A stretch of DNA of 64,000 nucleotides from Halomonas sp. M20 (lineage in GTDB: Bacteria; Pseudomonadota; Gammaproteobacteria; Pseudomonadales; Halomonadaceae), in NCBI RefSeq assembly GCF_020622265.1, contig NZ_JACNMQ010000003.1, forward strand, positions 466,352 to 530,351. Direction: 5' to 3'. Position 1 is the stretch's first letter, and the number at the start of each line of letters is the position of its first letter. Shown one piece after another: positions 1-12,028 of this stretch. Under the pieces are notes generated by a model. That model was not told the origin of the DNA, ran no database searches, and was given only the letters and a program-made list of their open reading frames with translations. Both the position numbers and the translations under genes were made by a program.

Positions 1-1696
<1,696 letters not shown>

Positions 1697-1834
1697 CGAG
1701 TATCGTTTACCGGTTGGCGTACAGCCATGGGAAAGTTGCGTATCATGGCTGCGGGTGGATTGGATTGCCGCCAATTCTACGGATTGCAAAGGCGTTATTG
1801 TAGCCTGAATAGTTGTAGCCTTACAGGAAAGAGC

Positions 1835-2989
1835 ATGCTGACACCTTATGACTTTGGCGCCGCAGGCGATGGGCGCACCGATGATACTCAAGCAGTCAAC
1901 GAATTCCTTGCCTATGCCGCCGACCATGTCGTGCTGGAAGCCAAGTTCGTCGGCACCTTTCGGGTTACCGATACCATCAAGTTCCGCCCCAGCGATCCGG
2001 AACAGAAATCCTTTGCCACCAATGACATGCGTCTGCGTGCCACCCTGATCGTCGATCGCCCCTCGACCAACCCCGGACCGGGCATCGAAATCGCCGGCGT
2101 CAGTGGCGGCGTGTTCTCGGGCAAGCTATCGGTCAAGGGGGTGACCGGACAGCGCTGGCCGCTAGGCCGCTATATGACCCATGGCGTCGTTTATGGCGAC
2201 GGTGTGCGCCAGGCCATGTTCGATTCGTTATATGTCGAAGGCGCTCTGCTGTGGGGCGTGCACAAGGATGGCTCAGACGGGAATGCGGTCGAGGACATCG
2301 GTTCGAACAGCCGTGTGCGCTACGCCATGGTGCATTGCACCGATTGCGGGCTGTCCGACAAACATGATGCGCTCGCCGGCTGGGCCAACAGCTACGTCAG
2401 CCATACCGACAACGACGCCAGGCACGGCGATGAACGTTCCATCGTCGAACTGGCCAAAGGCATACCGCCGCATATCGAGGACAAGGGCCGAAGCGCCATT
2501 CTGATCAACGGCAATGTCTACGGCATTGCGCGGGTGGTCGACGACCGGCACATCGAAATATTTCCTAGGGTCGCCGAGGACGTCTCGAAGGGCAACAAGA
2601 TACTGTTCGCCATTGGCGGTGGCGTCTTTCAGGACAGCGTCGATTTCAGCTTGTGGAGCTATGGTGTGGTGGACGTGTCCTGGTGCGGCATCGGCTGGTA
2701 CGACGCCAATATGTACGGTAACTCGGTGCAGTTGATGCACATTAGCAAGGTCATCATCGCAGGATTGATAGGCAGTTTTCCGACGGGCCCCCTGTACGGC
2801 GGTTTTGTTGGCCAGCTCTATACCGAAGGCAATACCCCGGTGCGCGGCTTTCCCAGCTGGGGAGATTCGTCGTACACCATCGGCGATAGTCGCATCACCG
2901 TGGCCAAGGACTTCTATCGCATCTATGCCAACAAGGGAAAGGCATACCGGCGCGCACCGTTTACCGGCACCCTGCACCGCGGTGACTAG
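1835..2989 (+). CDS. Right-handed parallel beta-helix protein, pectate-lyase/GH28-like superfamily
   Basis: A 384-residue protein that opens with [17 protein letters not shown], the signature start of the Pectate_lyase_3 type beta-helix domain seen in polysaccharide lyases, GH28-related enzymes and phage tail spikes. The start at 1835 is chosen because AGGAAAG lies just upstream and the domain begins at residue 4; the longer frame from 1727 overlaps the prfC promoter region. No signal peptide or membrane segment is visible, so it appears cytoplasmic or exported by a nonclassical route. Mid-protein stretches rich in G, N and D (for example [21 protein letters not shown]) suit solenoid turns. 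It stands alone with no sugar transporters or capsule genes beside it. Substrate unknown; lyase activity is not claimed. Confidence 0.6.
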   Translation: MLTPYDFGAAGDGRTDDTQAVNEFLAYAADHVVLEAKFVGTFRVTDTIKFRPSDPEQKSFATNDMRLRATLIVDRPSTNPGPGIEIAGVSGGVFSGKLSVKGVTGQRWPLGRYMTHGVVYGDGVRQAMFDSLYVEGALLWGVHKDGSDGNAVEDIGSNSRVRYAMVHCTDCGLSDKHDALAGWANSYVSHTDNDARHGDERSIVELAKGIPPHIEDKGRSAILINGNVYGIARVVDDRHIEIFPRVAEDVSKGNKILFAIGGGVFQDSVDFSLWSYGVVDVSWCGIGWYDANMYGNSVQLMHISKVIIAGLIGSFPTGPLYGGFVGQLYTEGNTPVRGFPSWGDSSYTIGDSRITVAKDFYRIYANKGKAYRRAPFTGTLHRGD

Positions 2990-3129
2990 GTGTTGTCTGA
3001 AAAGTCGACGAGCGATGGCCAGGCAAGGCAAAAATCGAAGAAAAGACGGAGTTTACATGGCGTAAATGAGTACTTTGAATCGATTTTTAACGCCGTATGG
3101 GCGAGCGCAGGCACTTTTCGGATAAAGCC
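2990..3129. repeat. Interspersed repeat, copy 1 (about 140 bp, imperfect terminal inverted repeats)
   Basis: This noncoding stretch between the beta-helix gene and regB closely resembles 61495-61646 read on the opposite strand. Both share a 21-base identical core that contains the near-palindrome TTTACATGGCGTAAA, a purine-rich left arm (CAAGGCAAAAATCGAAGAAAA) ahead of the core, and a right arm with AACGCCGTATGGGCGAGCGCAG. The ends, TTGTCTGAAAAAGT on the left and ACTTTTCGGATAA on the right, are imperfect inverted copies of each other. There is no transposase. It resembles a REP/MITE-like intergenic repeat, probably moved in trans. Confidence 0.75.
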
Positions 3130-3203
3130 TGAGCGCCCGGTCAGGGCATGGGTGACCCTGGCATAATCGGTTATCATGCCTCGAAAATCCCTTCGGACTC
3201 ACC

Positions 3204-4478
3204 ATGCAGCCTCTTCCCCTGCCGCTATCGACACCTAACCGCAACCTAGTTCGTCTGACGCTGATTCGCGGCATCAGCTGGACGGGCTTTCTCGGGGCAA
3301 TCGTTTTCGGTATCGAGGTGCTCGGTTTCGAGCTGCGTGTCATGCCGGTGATCAGTGTCATCATCGCCATGGGATTGATCAACATCGTTACCTGGTGGCG
3401 CTTGAGTCGCCCTCGCGCCGTCACCAATACCGAGTACCTGCTGCAGTTGCTCGTCGAGATCGCCGGGCTCGCCATGCTGTTTTACTTCACCGGCGGGGCA
3501 ACCAATCCGGTCATCAGCTACTATCTGGTGCCGGTCACCATTGCTGCGGCTACCCTGCCTTGGCTATATGCCTGGATCGTCGCCAGCGCGACCATGGCCT
3601 GCTACACCTTCCTGATGCTTTTCTACGATCGGGTACCGGAAATGAGCCACGGCCTGATGAACCCGGATATCAGCCTGCATGTATTAGGTATGTGGCTGAA
3701 TTTCGGGCTGTCTGCGGGTCTCGTGACGTTTTTCATCTACAAGATGGCTTTGGCGCTGCGACGTCGCGACATGGCTCTGTCCCGCACCCGGGAAACGGTG
3801 TTGCGCAACGAGCAGGTCCTCGCTGTAGCGACTCAAGCAGCGGGCACGGCGCATGAACTTGGTACGCCGCTCTCTACCATGGCCGTACTGCTCAATGAAA
3901 TGCGCTACGATGCCAAGGGCAATTCGACGCTGGAAGAAGATATCGATCTGCTGCGCCAGCAAGTCGATACCTGTAAATCCCGTCTTCAGTATTTGGTTGA
4001 GAACGCGGATCGCCGGCGCCTGGCGGAGCCGGAAGTTCGCTCCGCGCAGGACTGGTTGCAGCATCTAGTTCAGCGCTGGCTGGTGCTGCGCCCGGACGTC
4101 ACGCATCGTATCGAGATACTCGGTAAGCGCAGCTCACCGGAGCTTGCCGTGGATGTCACCCTGGAACAGGCGCTGATGAATCTACTCAACAACGCGGCAG
4201 ATGCCAATCCCGACGACATTCTGATCAGCCTTGACTGGAATCATGAAGAGGTGATCATCGATATTCGCGATCATGGCCCGGGCGTTGCCATGTCGATCGC
4301 CGATCAACTCGGGGACACCTTCATCTCGACCAAGAGCAAGGGTATGGGTATCGGGCTGTTTCTCTCCCATGCCACCATCAATCGCTTCGGCGGCGGTGTG
4401 AGCCTGTACAATCATGAAGAAGGTGGCACGCTGACCGAAGTCAAGCTGCCCCGCGCCCTTGGGGGTCAGACTGCCTAG
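3204..4478 (+). CDS. regB: Redox-sensing membrane histidine kinase, RegB/PrrB/ActS family
   Basis: A 424-residue sensor kinase. Six hydrophobic segments fill residues about 22-180, including the ubiquinone-linked motif GGATNP at 97-102 that matches the RegB GGxxNPF element. The H-box HELGTPLSTM has the phosphorylated His217, and Cys257 in the motif QVDTCKS corresponds to the redox-switch cysteine of RegB. The ATPase domain follows with N box NLLNNAADA and G boxes DHGPGV and GKGxGIGLFL-like KGMGIGLFLSH. The cognate regulator gene starts 29 bases downstream. In other proteobacteria this pair tunes respiration, carbon and nitrogen pathways to redox state; the targets here are unknown, though terminal oxidase genes are a plausible inference. 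Confidence 0.93.
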   Translation: MQPLPLPLSTPNRNLVRLTLIRGISWTGFLGAIVFGIEVLGFELRVMPVISVIIAMGLINIVTWWRLSRPRAVTNTEYLLQLLVEIAGLAMLFYFTGGATNPVISYYLVPVTIAAATLPWLYAWIVASATMACYTFLMLFYDRVPEMSHGLMNPDISLHVLGMWLNFGLSAGLVTFFIYKMALALRRRDMALSRTRETVLRNEQVLAVATQAAGTAHELGTPLSTMAVLLNEMRYDAKGNSTLEEDIDLLRQQVDTCKSRLQYLVENADRRRLAEPEVRSAQDWLQHLVQRWLVLRPDVTHRIEILGKRSSPELAVDVTLEQALMNLLNNAADANPDDILISLDWNHEEVIIDIRDHGPGVAMSIADQLGDTFISTKSKGMGIGLFLSHATINRFGGGVSLYNHEEGGTLTEVKLPRALGGQTA

Positions 4479-4507
4479 ACAGGAAATTACCAGAGGTTCA
4501 TCAAACA

Positions 4508-5050
4508 ATGGCCAATGACATTCCGGAACGCTTGTTGATCATCGACGACGACGAGATGTTCTGCCATGTAATGCAGCGCGCACTCAGCCGGCGTGGTTTC
4601 GACATAAGCGTTGCCAGCGATGCCGATCAGGCGTTGGAATCGGCGCGGCGCTCTCCCCCGCAACTGGCAACGCTCGACCTCAAGCTCGAGCATACTTCGG
4701 GGCTCAAGCTGCTGCCTGAGCTTCTGGCCCTGGCTCCCGAGTGTCGCGTCATCGTGCTTACAGGCTATTCGAGCATCGCGACCGCCGTCGAAGCCATCAA
4801 ACTCGGTGCGGTCAATTACCTGTGCAAGCCCGCAGATGCGGACGAAATTCTTGCCGCCCTAGGGTGCGATCAAGGCAATCCGGATATCGACATCGCGGAC
4901 AACCCGCCCTCGATCAACCGGGTCACCTGGGAGCACATTCAAAAGGTGCTGCAGGAGTATGACGGCAACATCTCCGCCACCGCACGGGCCCTGGGTATGC
5001 ATCGCCGCACTCTGCAGCGCAAGCTGCAAAAACGCCCGGTGCGACGCTAG
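4508..5050 (+). CDS. regA: Response regulator with Fis-type helix-turn-helix, RegA/PrrA/ActR family
   Basis: A 180-residue two-domain regulator. The receiver begins RLLIIDDDE (acidic pocket), carries the phosphoacceptor Asp57 in LATLDLKLEH, the conserved Thr in VLTGYSS and the Lys in YLCKPAD. A short linker with proline leads into a C-terminal Fis-like HTH containing LQEYDGNISATARALGMHRRTLQRKLQKRP, the highly conserved RegA DNA-binding helix pair. It lies 29 bases after the regB stop and is almost certainly cotranscribed. Family members are phosphorylated by RegB under reducing conditions and both activate and repress energy-metabolism promoters. Confidence 0.95.
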   Translation: MANDIPERLLIIDDDEMFCHVMQRALSRRGFDISVASDADQALESARRSPPQLATLDLKLEHTSGLKLLPELLALAPECRVIVLTGYSSIATAVEAIKLGAVNYLCKPADADEILAALGCDQGNPDIDIADNPPSINRVTWEHIQKVLQEYDGNISATARALGMHRRTLQRKLQKRPVRR

Positions 5051-5100
5051 GCCAATACAGCATTTTGTACCACTTCTTCGCAGCATAGGCAGGAGGCCTT

Positions 5101-5922
5101 ATGAAACTCAGCGAGCGACTTGCCCTCACCGTGAATATTGCCGAGCAGGCAGGAAACATGATTCGCAAAGCACGCCTGGAACAGAGCTTCAGCAAGCATT
5201 ACAAACAAAACGATGAATTGGTCACCGATGCGGATGTCGCTGTCGATCGTTTCATCGCCGAACAGCTGGAAACCCATTTTCCTGGGGAAGCCAGACTCAC
5301 TGAAGAGCTTTCGCCGGAACGAGACGTCCTCGAACAAGATGGCGATCTATGGGTGATAGACCCTATCGATGGAACGGTGAATTTCGCTCGTGGGTTGCCT
5401 CATGTAGCGGTATCCATTGCCTGGTCCCAGAAAGGCAAGGTACAGCTAGGCGTCGTACACGCCCCCTTTCTCGATGAAACCTTTACCGCCCTGCGTGGCA
5501 AGGGCGCTCGCCTCAATGACAACAACATTGAAGCCAGTACTGCCAAGCGCCTAGAGCATAGTCTGATTGCTACTGGCTTTCCCTATCGAATAGAGGGTCG
5601 CGCGCCCTTGCTGAGACGTCTGGGAGCGGTCATGGATGTCTGCAAGGATCTGCGGCGCTGCGGTTCTGCAGCGCTTGACTTGTGTAATGTGGCCTGTGGC
5701 CGCCTGGACGGCTATTACGAAAGTGTCTCGCCCTGGGATTTTGCAGCGGGTTTTCTGATTGCCCAGGAAGCCGGCGCACGCACCGGCCATCTCTACCCTT
5801 GCCCGGATAATATCCCCGAAGCGCTCTATGGCGAGCACATACTGGCGACGGCTCCGGATATCTACAAGCCGCTCTACACTCTGCTGATTCAAGCCGATGA
5901 GAACCGCATATCCGCACGTTGA
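5101..5922 (+). CDS. Inositol monophosphatase family phosphatase
   Basis: A 273-residue Mg2+/Li+-type sugar phosphatase. Metal-binding residues are visible: Glu69 in TEEL, Asp87 and Asp90 in WVIDPIDGTVNF, and Asp213 in VSPWDFAAG. These are the two diagnostic family motifs. The family includes inositol-1-phosphatase/SuhB, 3'(2'),5'-bisphosphate nucleotidase and fructose-1,6-bisphosphatase-like enzymes, and substrate cannot be decided from these motifs. An AGGAGG lies 4-9 bases before the ATG at 5101. It follows regA by 50 bases on the same strand and could share a transcript, though function gives no clear link. Confidence 0.85.
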   Translation: MKLSERLALTVNIAEQAGNMIRKARLEQSFSKHYKQNDELVTDADVAVDRFIAEQLETHFPGEARLTEELSPERDVLEQDGDLWVIDPIDGTVNFARGLPHVAVSIAWSQKGKVQLGVVHAPFLDETFTALRGKGARLNDNNIEASTAKRLEHSLIATGFPYRIEGRAPLLRRLGAVMDVCKDLRRCGSAALDLCNVACGRLDGYYESVSPWDFAAGFLIAQEAGARTGHLYPCPDNIPEALYGEHILATAPDIYKPLYTLLIQADENRISAR

Positions 5923-6080
5923 AATTTCTACAGCGTCGTTTCGAAAGGCAGAATTTGATAGCAGCATGCAATAACGCGTTTAGTGACACTCTATTGGCGT
6001 TATTTTCCAGAATGCGAAACAATGACGCCACTCTTCCACCGGCTCTACCGGCCAATTTCAATTTTCTATCAGGAGTTTTC

Positions 6081-6356
6081 ATGCTTACTGTCATTTTTGG
6101 TCGTCCCGGCTGCCCTTTCTGCGTGCGTGCAAAAGAGCTTGCGGACAATATTGCCAATCAACGGAATGATTTCAGCTATCGTTATATCGATATCCATGAA
6201 GAAGGCATCACCAAGGCAGATATGGAAAAGACCATCGGCAAGCCCGTGGATACGGTACCGCAAATCTTTGTCGATCAAACGCATGTCGGTGGCTACACCG
6301 AGTTCGATCAGTACGTTCGCGACAATGAACTGCTTTCCAGTGCCACTGCGACCTAA
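6081..6356 (+). CDS. grxA: Glutaredoxin 1 (GrxA type)
   Basis: A 91-residue dithiol glutaredoxin. The N-terminus VIFGRPGCPFCVRAKELA contains the CPFC active site at residues 11-14, and the TVPQIFVDQTHVGGYTEF stretch includes the cis-proline and the GG glutathione-binding segment. The protein tracks E. coli GrxA closely along its length, including EGITKADM. It reduces protein disulfides and ribonucleotide reductase using glutathione. AGGAG at 6071-6075 fixes the ATG at 6081; the longer open frame from 5919 is not supported. A strong hairpin at 6374 probably ends the transcript. Confidence 0.95.
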   Translation: MLTVIFGRPGCPFCVRAKELADNIANQRNDFSYRYIDIHEEGITKADMEKTIGKPVDTVPQIFVDQTHVGGYTEFDQYVRDNELLSSATAT

Positions 6357-6373
6357 GACGTGATGCGTTTCAT

Positions 6374-6407
6374 GGCGGCGCCGATCCTTTGATCGGCGCC
6401 GCCGTTT
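6374..6407 (+). terminator. Hairpin terminator after grxA
   Basis: A perfect 13-bp stem, GGCGGCGCCGATC with GATCGGCGCCGCC, closes on a CTTT loop and is followed by GTTT. The T tract is short, so termination efficiency is uncertain, but its position 17 bases after the grxA stop fits a terminator. Confidence 0.7.
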
Positions 6408-6549
6408 ACGCGCCACATGACAAAATTACTCATAATTTCTTCTCCGGACATTCGTGTCGTTGAAACGATGTCGCGTCGACTGCCTATACTCTTTGACAGG
6501 GTCACGTTAAAGGCTCAGTGAAGGGTCGCCAACAGGGAATGCGCCAGAC

Positions 6550-7317
6550 ATGCAACGGGAAGAATTCTTACAGCAGTTATGGCTGGATTACATCCACATG
6601 CATCCGGAGCTGGGGGGCAAGCACCCTTGGGCCCAGAGTAAGGATGCCGAATATCTAGCCATACTGACGCTTAATATCGGCTCTTTTAATGCCGAGACCT
6701 TGCAAAGGTCGCTGACGCGCTTTGGCTATCGTGCTACTGGACGCTTTGCCATCGTCGATCGAGGTTTACTCTTCACTCTTCTTGCCCCACCGGATGATGA
6801 TGCCTGGATATTACTGGGCGAATTCCAGACCGGCTCTTTGATGCATCAACCTCGCCACCAATTGCAGACCCTCGTCGATCAGACCCAGCCTCGGGATCTT
6901 CGCGGTCAGAATCTTTTTTGTCGTGGCCGCCCCTGGCCCATGCCGGATTGGGCGACCTATCAGGCTCTGCATGCAGAACATCCATTGGCCGCCTGGCTTG
7001 CGATTATGGGCCCCAGATTGCACCACGCAGGATTTGACTGCGAACGCCTTGGCAGTGACTTGTCTTCCCTAGACTTCAGCATGCAGCAGGCAGGTCTGCA
7101 TGGGAGCATAGATCCACTACAGGATATTTTTCCCGTCTCACCCTTGCTGCACTACCGTTTCTACCCGGCAGGTGCCCAGCGTCTGCCCTTTGCTCAAGGT
7201 GACGAGCATCGTGTCACCACCGGCGGCATCGCCCTAGTCCAAAAGAGCCTACCCAATACCCAGGAGCGAGCTGCGGAGCTTCTACTACCTCATCACACCC
7301 GCTGCGAAATCGCCTGA
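6550..7317 (+). CDS. Unknown protein, possibly a degenerate DUF1338/VOC-like fold
   Basis: A 255-residue soluble protein with no signal peptide. The layout LWLDYIHMHPELG, then an AILTLNIGSF strand, FGYRATGRFAIVDRGLLFTLLAPP and ILLGEFQ recalls the first half of DUF1338 proteins (2-oxoadipate dioxygenase/decarboxylase relatives), but the His of the family's HVTxRT-type metal-binding strand is not seen, so iron-dependent catalysis is doubtful. The family link is a weak pattern-level resemblance only. A possible promoter has TTGAAA at 6460 and TATACT at 6485 with a long 19-base spacer. It is convergent with the MFS gene, 15 bases apart. Confidence 0.55.
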   Translation: MQREEFLQQLWLDYIHMHPELGGKHPWAQSKDAEYLAILTLNIGSFNAETLQRSLTRFGYRATGRFAIVDRGLLFTLLAPPDDDAWILLGEFQTGSLMHQPRHQLQTLVDQTQPRDLRGQNLFCRGRPWPMPDWATYQALHAEHPLAAWLAIMGPRLHHAGFDCERLGSDLSSLDFSMQQAGLHGSIDPLQDIFPVSPLLHYRFYPAGAQRLPFAQGDEHRVTTGGIALVQKSLPNTQERAAELLLPHHTRCEIA

Positions 7318-7332
7318 GTCGATTTCCGGCGT

Positions 7333-8679
7333 TCAGGACGTCGATGGTACCAGGTCATCACGATACTCGGCGCTGGGCAGGCCTTCCGCTTCGCTGGAAC
7401 GCCGCCCGGGCTCGAAATCCAACTCAAACTGGTACGGCTCATGGCGCGCCTCTTCCAGCTCATTGATATAAAGCGAGGTTTCCATCAACGGCATGGGCGC
7501 CAAGGGCTCCTGCTCCACCTCCGCTTCAGCACCCTGGCGGCCGTGCAGACGCACCATGACGAACATCGCAAGGGATAAGGCTGCCGCCCCGAGAAACAGC
7601 CATAGCCCTTCGGGACCGACGGCTTTCATCAACAATGAAGCACTGAAAGGACCGATCACCGAGCCGACGCCGTACCAGATCATCAACTTGGCATTCGCCG
7701 CAATGATCTCGGCCGGCTTAAGCCAATCGTGGGTATGGGCCAGGCTGAGCGAGTACAGCGTATGCAGCATAGCGGTATGCAAACACGCCACCACTACCAA
7801 CGCCACATAGCTATAGCCGGCCGCCAAGGATATGGCGGTCCCGGTGATCGCCATGACCATCGCCATGCCGAGGATGACCTTGCGCCGATCAAATCGATCC
7901 GACACGCGCCCCAGCGTCCACTGCGCAACCAACGCCACCAAGGTGGTGATTGCCATGAACTGAGCCGTTTGCCGGGTGCTCAGCCCAATCTCTTGACCAT
8001 AATAAGGCGTCATGGCGAAGAATGCCTGCGCCATCAATCCTGCCGTAAAGGCCCCTACTAAGCCTACCGGCGCACGCTTGAATAGCTCGCTTAGCTTTAT
8101 CTTGTGGGCGGCTTCATGACTGCCCTGGGAGGGGCCGTGAATACGGTGGATCGAGAGGGGCACCAGGGAGAGGGCAAACAGGATACCGGCTACCGAAAAC
8201 AACACCGCCGTCGCTGGATCGGCAAGATTCAACATCCATTGCCCCCCGGCCAGGGACAAGGTTGAAATCACCATATACCAACCAAGCACCTTGCCACGAT
8301 TTTGATTGGTCGACTCTCCCGACACCCAGGACTCCATCACCATCAGCATGCCTGCGGTGGCGGCACCACCCGCAACACGCCAGACGAGCCAGGCCCAGCC
8401 ATTGATCCAGATGCCATGCAGCATCGCCGTAACGGCCAACGTACCGGCGCAGGCGGCAAAGACGCGGATATGACCTACCGAGCGAATGCGCTTCTCGAGA
8501 AAGTAACTTCCTAGCACGAACCCCATCGAAAAACTGGACATCAACAAACCTGCCATCTGCGAGGGGAAGCCCTCGAGTGACATGCGCACCCCCAGCAGGG
8601 TCATGATCAAACCATGCCCCAGCAGGAAACTGATTTCACAGACGAACAGTATCGGTAATGTCGCCGGCAAGCTGCGCAA
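7333..8679 (-). CDS. Major facilitator superfamily transporter, YcaD-like
   Basis: About 448 residues with twelve hydrophobic segments. The stretch WRVAGGAATAGMLMVMESWV followed by NRGKVLGWYM matches the YcaD group of MFS proteins (WRFVAGxGCAxxxVVESxL...NRGRLLAAYM in E. coli). A central charged loop and a long hydrophilic C-terminal tail of about 60 residues are present. The frame opens at an ATG at 8712, but a perfect AGGAGG lies six bases before a TTG at 8677-8679, so TTG is the likelier start. Substrate unknown; YcaD itself has no settled substrate. It is divergent from acetoacetyl-CoA synthetase. Confidence 0.82.
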   Translation of the reverse strand: MRSLPATLPILFVCEISFLLGHGLIMTLLGVRMSLEGFPSQMAGLLMSSFSMGFVLGSYFLEKRIRSVGHIRVFAACAGTLAVTAMLHGIWINGWAWLVWRVAGGAATAGMLMVMESWVSGESTNQNRGKVLGWYMVISTLSLAGGQWMLNLADPATAVLFSVAGILFALSLVPLSIHRIHGPSQGSHEAAHKIKLSELFKRAPVGLVGAFTAGLMAQAFFAMTPYYGQEIGLSTRQTAQFMAITTLVALVAQWTLGRVSDRFDRRKVILGMAMVMAITGTAISLAAGYSYVALVVVACLHTAMLHTLYSLSLAHTHDWLKPAEIIAANAKLMIWYGVGSVIGPFSASLLMKAVGPEGLWLFLGAAALSLAMFVMVRLHGRQGAEAEVEQEPLAPMPLMETSLYINELEEARHEPYQFELDFEPGRRSSEAEGLPSAEYRDDLVPSTS

Positions 8680-8832
8680 ACGCGACCTCCTCTCATTAAT
8701 GACGAAAAGCACAAAGCCTACGACCGAGCACGTTAAACGCGGCCGAAACCAAATCTTTAAGGTAATATAAAAAATACTGAGCGATTCTAACGCCTTACGT
8801 AGCTTTACTCCAAATTGAAACGATTCGACTGT

Positions 8833-8864
8833 GGGGGGGGGTTATACACAAAAGCTGTGGACAA
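8833..8864. promoter_or_regulatory. G9 tract with two facing DnaA-box-like sites
   Basis: Within the 434-base gap between the divergent MFS and aacS genes, nine consecutive G (8833-8841) abut TTATACACA (8842-8850), and TGTGGACAA (8856-8864) follows in inverted orientation. Each nonamer differs by one base from the DnaA consensus TTATCCACA. The rest of the gap (8680-8832 and 8865-9113) shows no gene; it must hold both promoters, and I could not place them confidently. Confidence 0.45.
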
Positions 8865-9113
8865 GACTGTGCAAGAGCGCTGCATAGTGGATTGCAGCAC
8901 CGATTATTGCCTGCCTGAGCGATAGCGGTCGTTTTTTCATCACCTCATTCGGGTGAAGTCCCCCTATCGAACGTCTAAACAACGACTTACAGTTGTCGTG
9001 ATAGGCTGTCGCCAGATCATCAAAGGACTCTCTTGGCGCAGAACACTAGCGTCGAGAAGCTGGCCTAGCGTACAACTACGATAACGACCAGGATAAGAAA
9101 AGGAGGGAACGAC

Positions 9114-11063
<1,950 letters not shown>

Positions 11064-11069
11064 GCGCCT

Positions 11070-11099
11070 GTCCGGGATGGTCGACAGGCCATCCTGGAC
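11070..11099 (+). terminator. Hairpin after aacS
   Basis: GTCCGGGATGG pairs with CCATCCTGGAC (one G-T pair) around an eight-base loop, seven bases past the aacS stop. No T run follows, so it may be a transcript-end stabilising hairpin rather than an intrinsic terminator. Confidence 0.4.
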
Positions 11100-11155
11100 T
11101 GGGCAGCGTCAGTTTCGTCCAGTAGCATACCCCCAAGTCACTGAAGGAGAATGGC

Positions 11156-12028
11156 ATGTCGACCCTGAAAGGGATCGTCAGCATGCTGCTGCTGGTACTT
11201 AGCACCCTGTTCTGGGCAGTCCCGTTGTACGCCTTGGCACTACTCAAACTGATGGCCCCCACCCAGGGGTTGCGTACGCGTCTGCTCCAAGGGCTCAACA
11301 ATATTGCCTTGGCCTGGATTGGAACCAATCTGTGGTGGATAAAGCATTGGCTCAAGCCGCGCCTGGAGGTTCATTTACCGGACGGGTTGTCACCCGAGCA
11401 ATGGTGGCTGGTCATCGTCAATCACCGCAGCTGGACCGATATCTTCATGCTGCAGCTGGCTCTGCATCGGCGCATTCCGATGCCGCGCTTCTTCATGAAG
11501 CGCGAACTCATCTGGGTACCGGTGATCGGGCTCGCCTGGTGGGCATTGGAGTTCCCTTTCATGCGCCGCTACAAGCGCGATCGTCTTGAACGCAATCCGC
11601 GTCTTGCCAGGCGCGACCGAGAGGCAACTCGGCTTTTATGCGCTCGCGCTCAACAAATGCCCATGGCGATCTACAACTTTGTCGAAGGAACCCGTTACTC
11701 GGTAGCCAAGCATGAAGCCCAGGCAAGTCCTTACCGGCATCTACTCAAACCCAAGGCCGGTGGCACTGCCCAGGTGGTGAGCCTGTTGGGAAAACGCCTG
11801 AGTGGCGTTCTCGATGTCACCTTGATCTATACCCGCGAACACCCCAACTTCTGGGATTTTTTATGTGGTCGCGAAACACCGGTCGCGCTCCATGCACGGC
11901 GACTCGAATTGCCGAGCTGGATGCACGATGGGGATTACCATCGAGATCCGCAGTACAAGGAACGCTTCCAGACATGGCTCAACGCCTTGTGGCAGGAAAA
12001 AGACCATACCCTTACTTCGTCGCGCTGA
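11156..12028 (+). CDS. PlsC-family acyltransferase (YihG-like)
   Basis: A 290-residue lysophospholipid acyltransferase family member. A hydrophobic N-terminal segment (residues 7-33) is followed by the catalytic HX4D motif in NHRSWTD (His90, Asp95), the acyl-acceptor motif FVEGTRY (Glu177) and the block FFMKRELIWVPVIG. This arrangement with a basic linker after FMRRYKRDRL is that of E. coli YihG/YcaO-neighbour type acyltransferases that act on phosphatidylglycerol or lysophosphatidate. AAGGAGAA lies before the ATG. Its 3' end overlaps the next gene by 55 bases, suggesting translational coupling. Confidence 0.88.
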   Translation: MSTLKGIVSMLLLVLSTLFWAVPLYALALLKLMAPTQGLRTRLLQGLNNIALAWIGTNLWWIKHWLKPRLEVHLPDGLSPEQWWLVIVNHRSWTDIFMLQLALHRRIPMPRFFMKRELIWVPVIGLAWWALEFPFMRRYKRDRLERNPRLARRDREATRLLCARAQQMPMAIYNFVEGTRYSVAKHEAQASPYRHLLKPKAGGTAQVVSLLGKRLSGVLDVTLIYTREHPNFWDFLCGRETPVALHARRLELPSWMHDGDYHRDPQYKERFQTWLNALWQEKDHTLTSSR

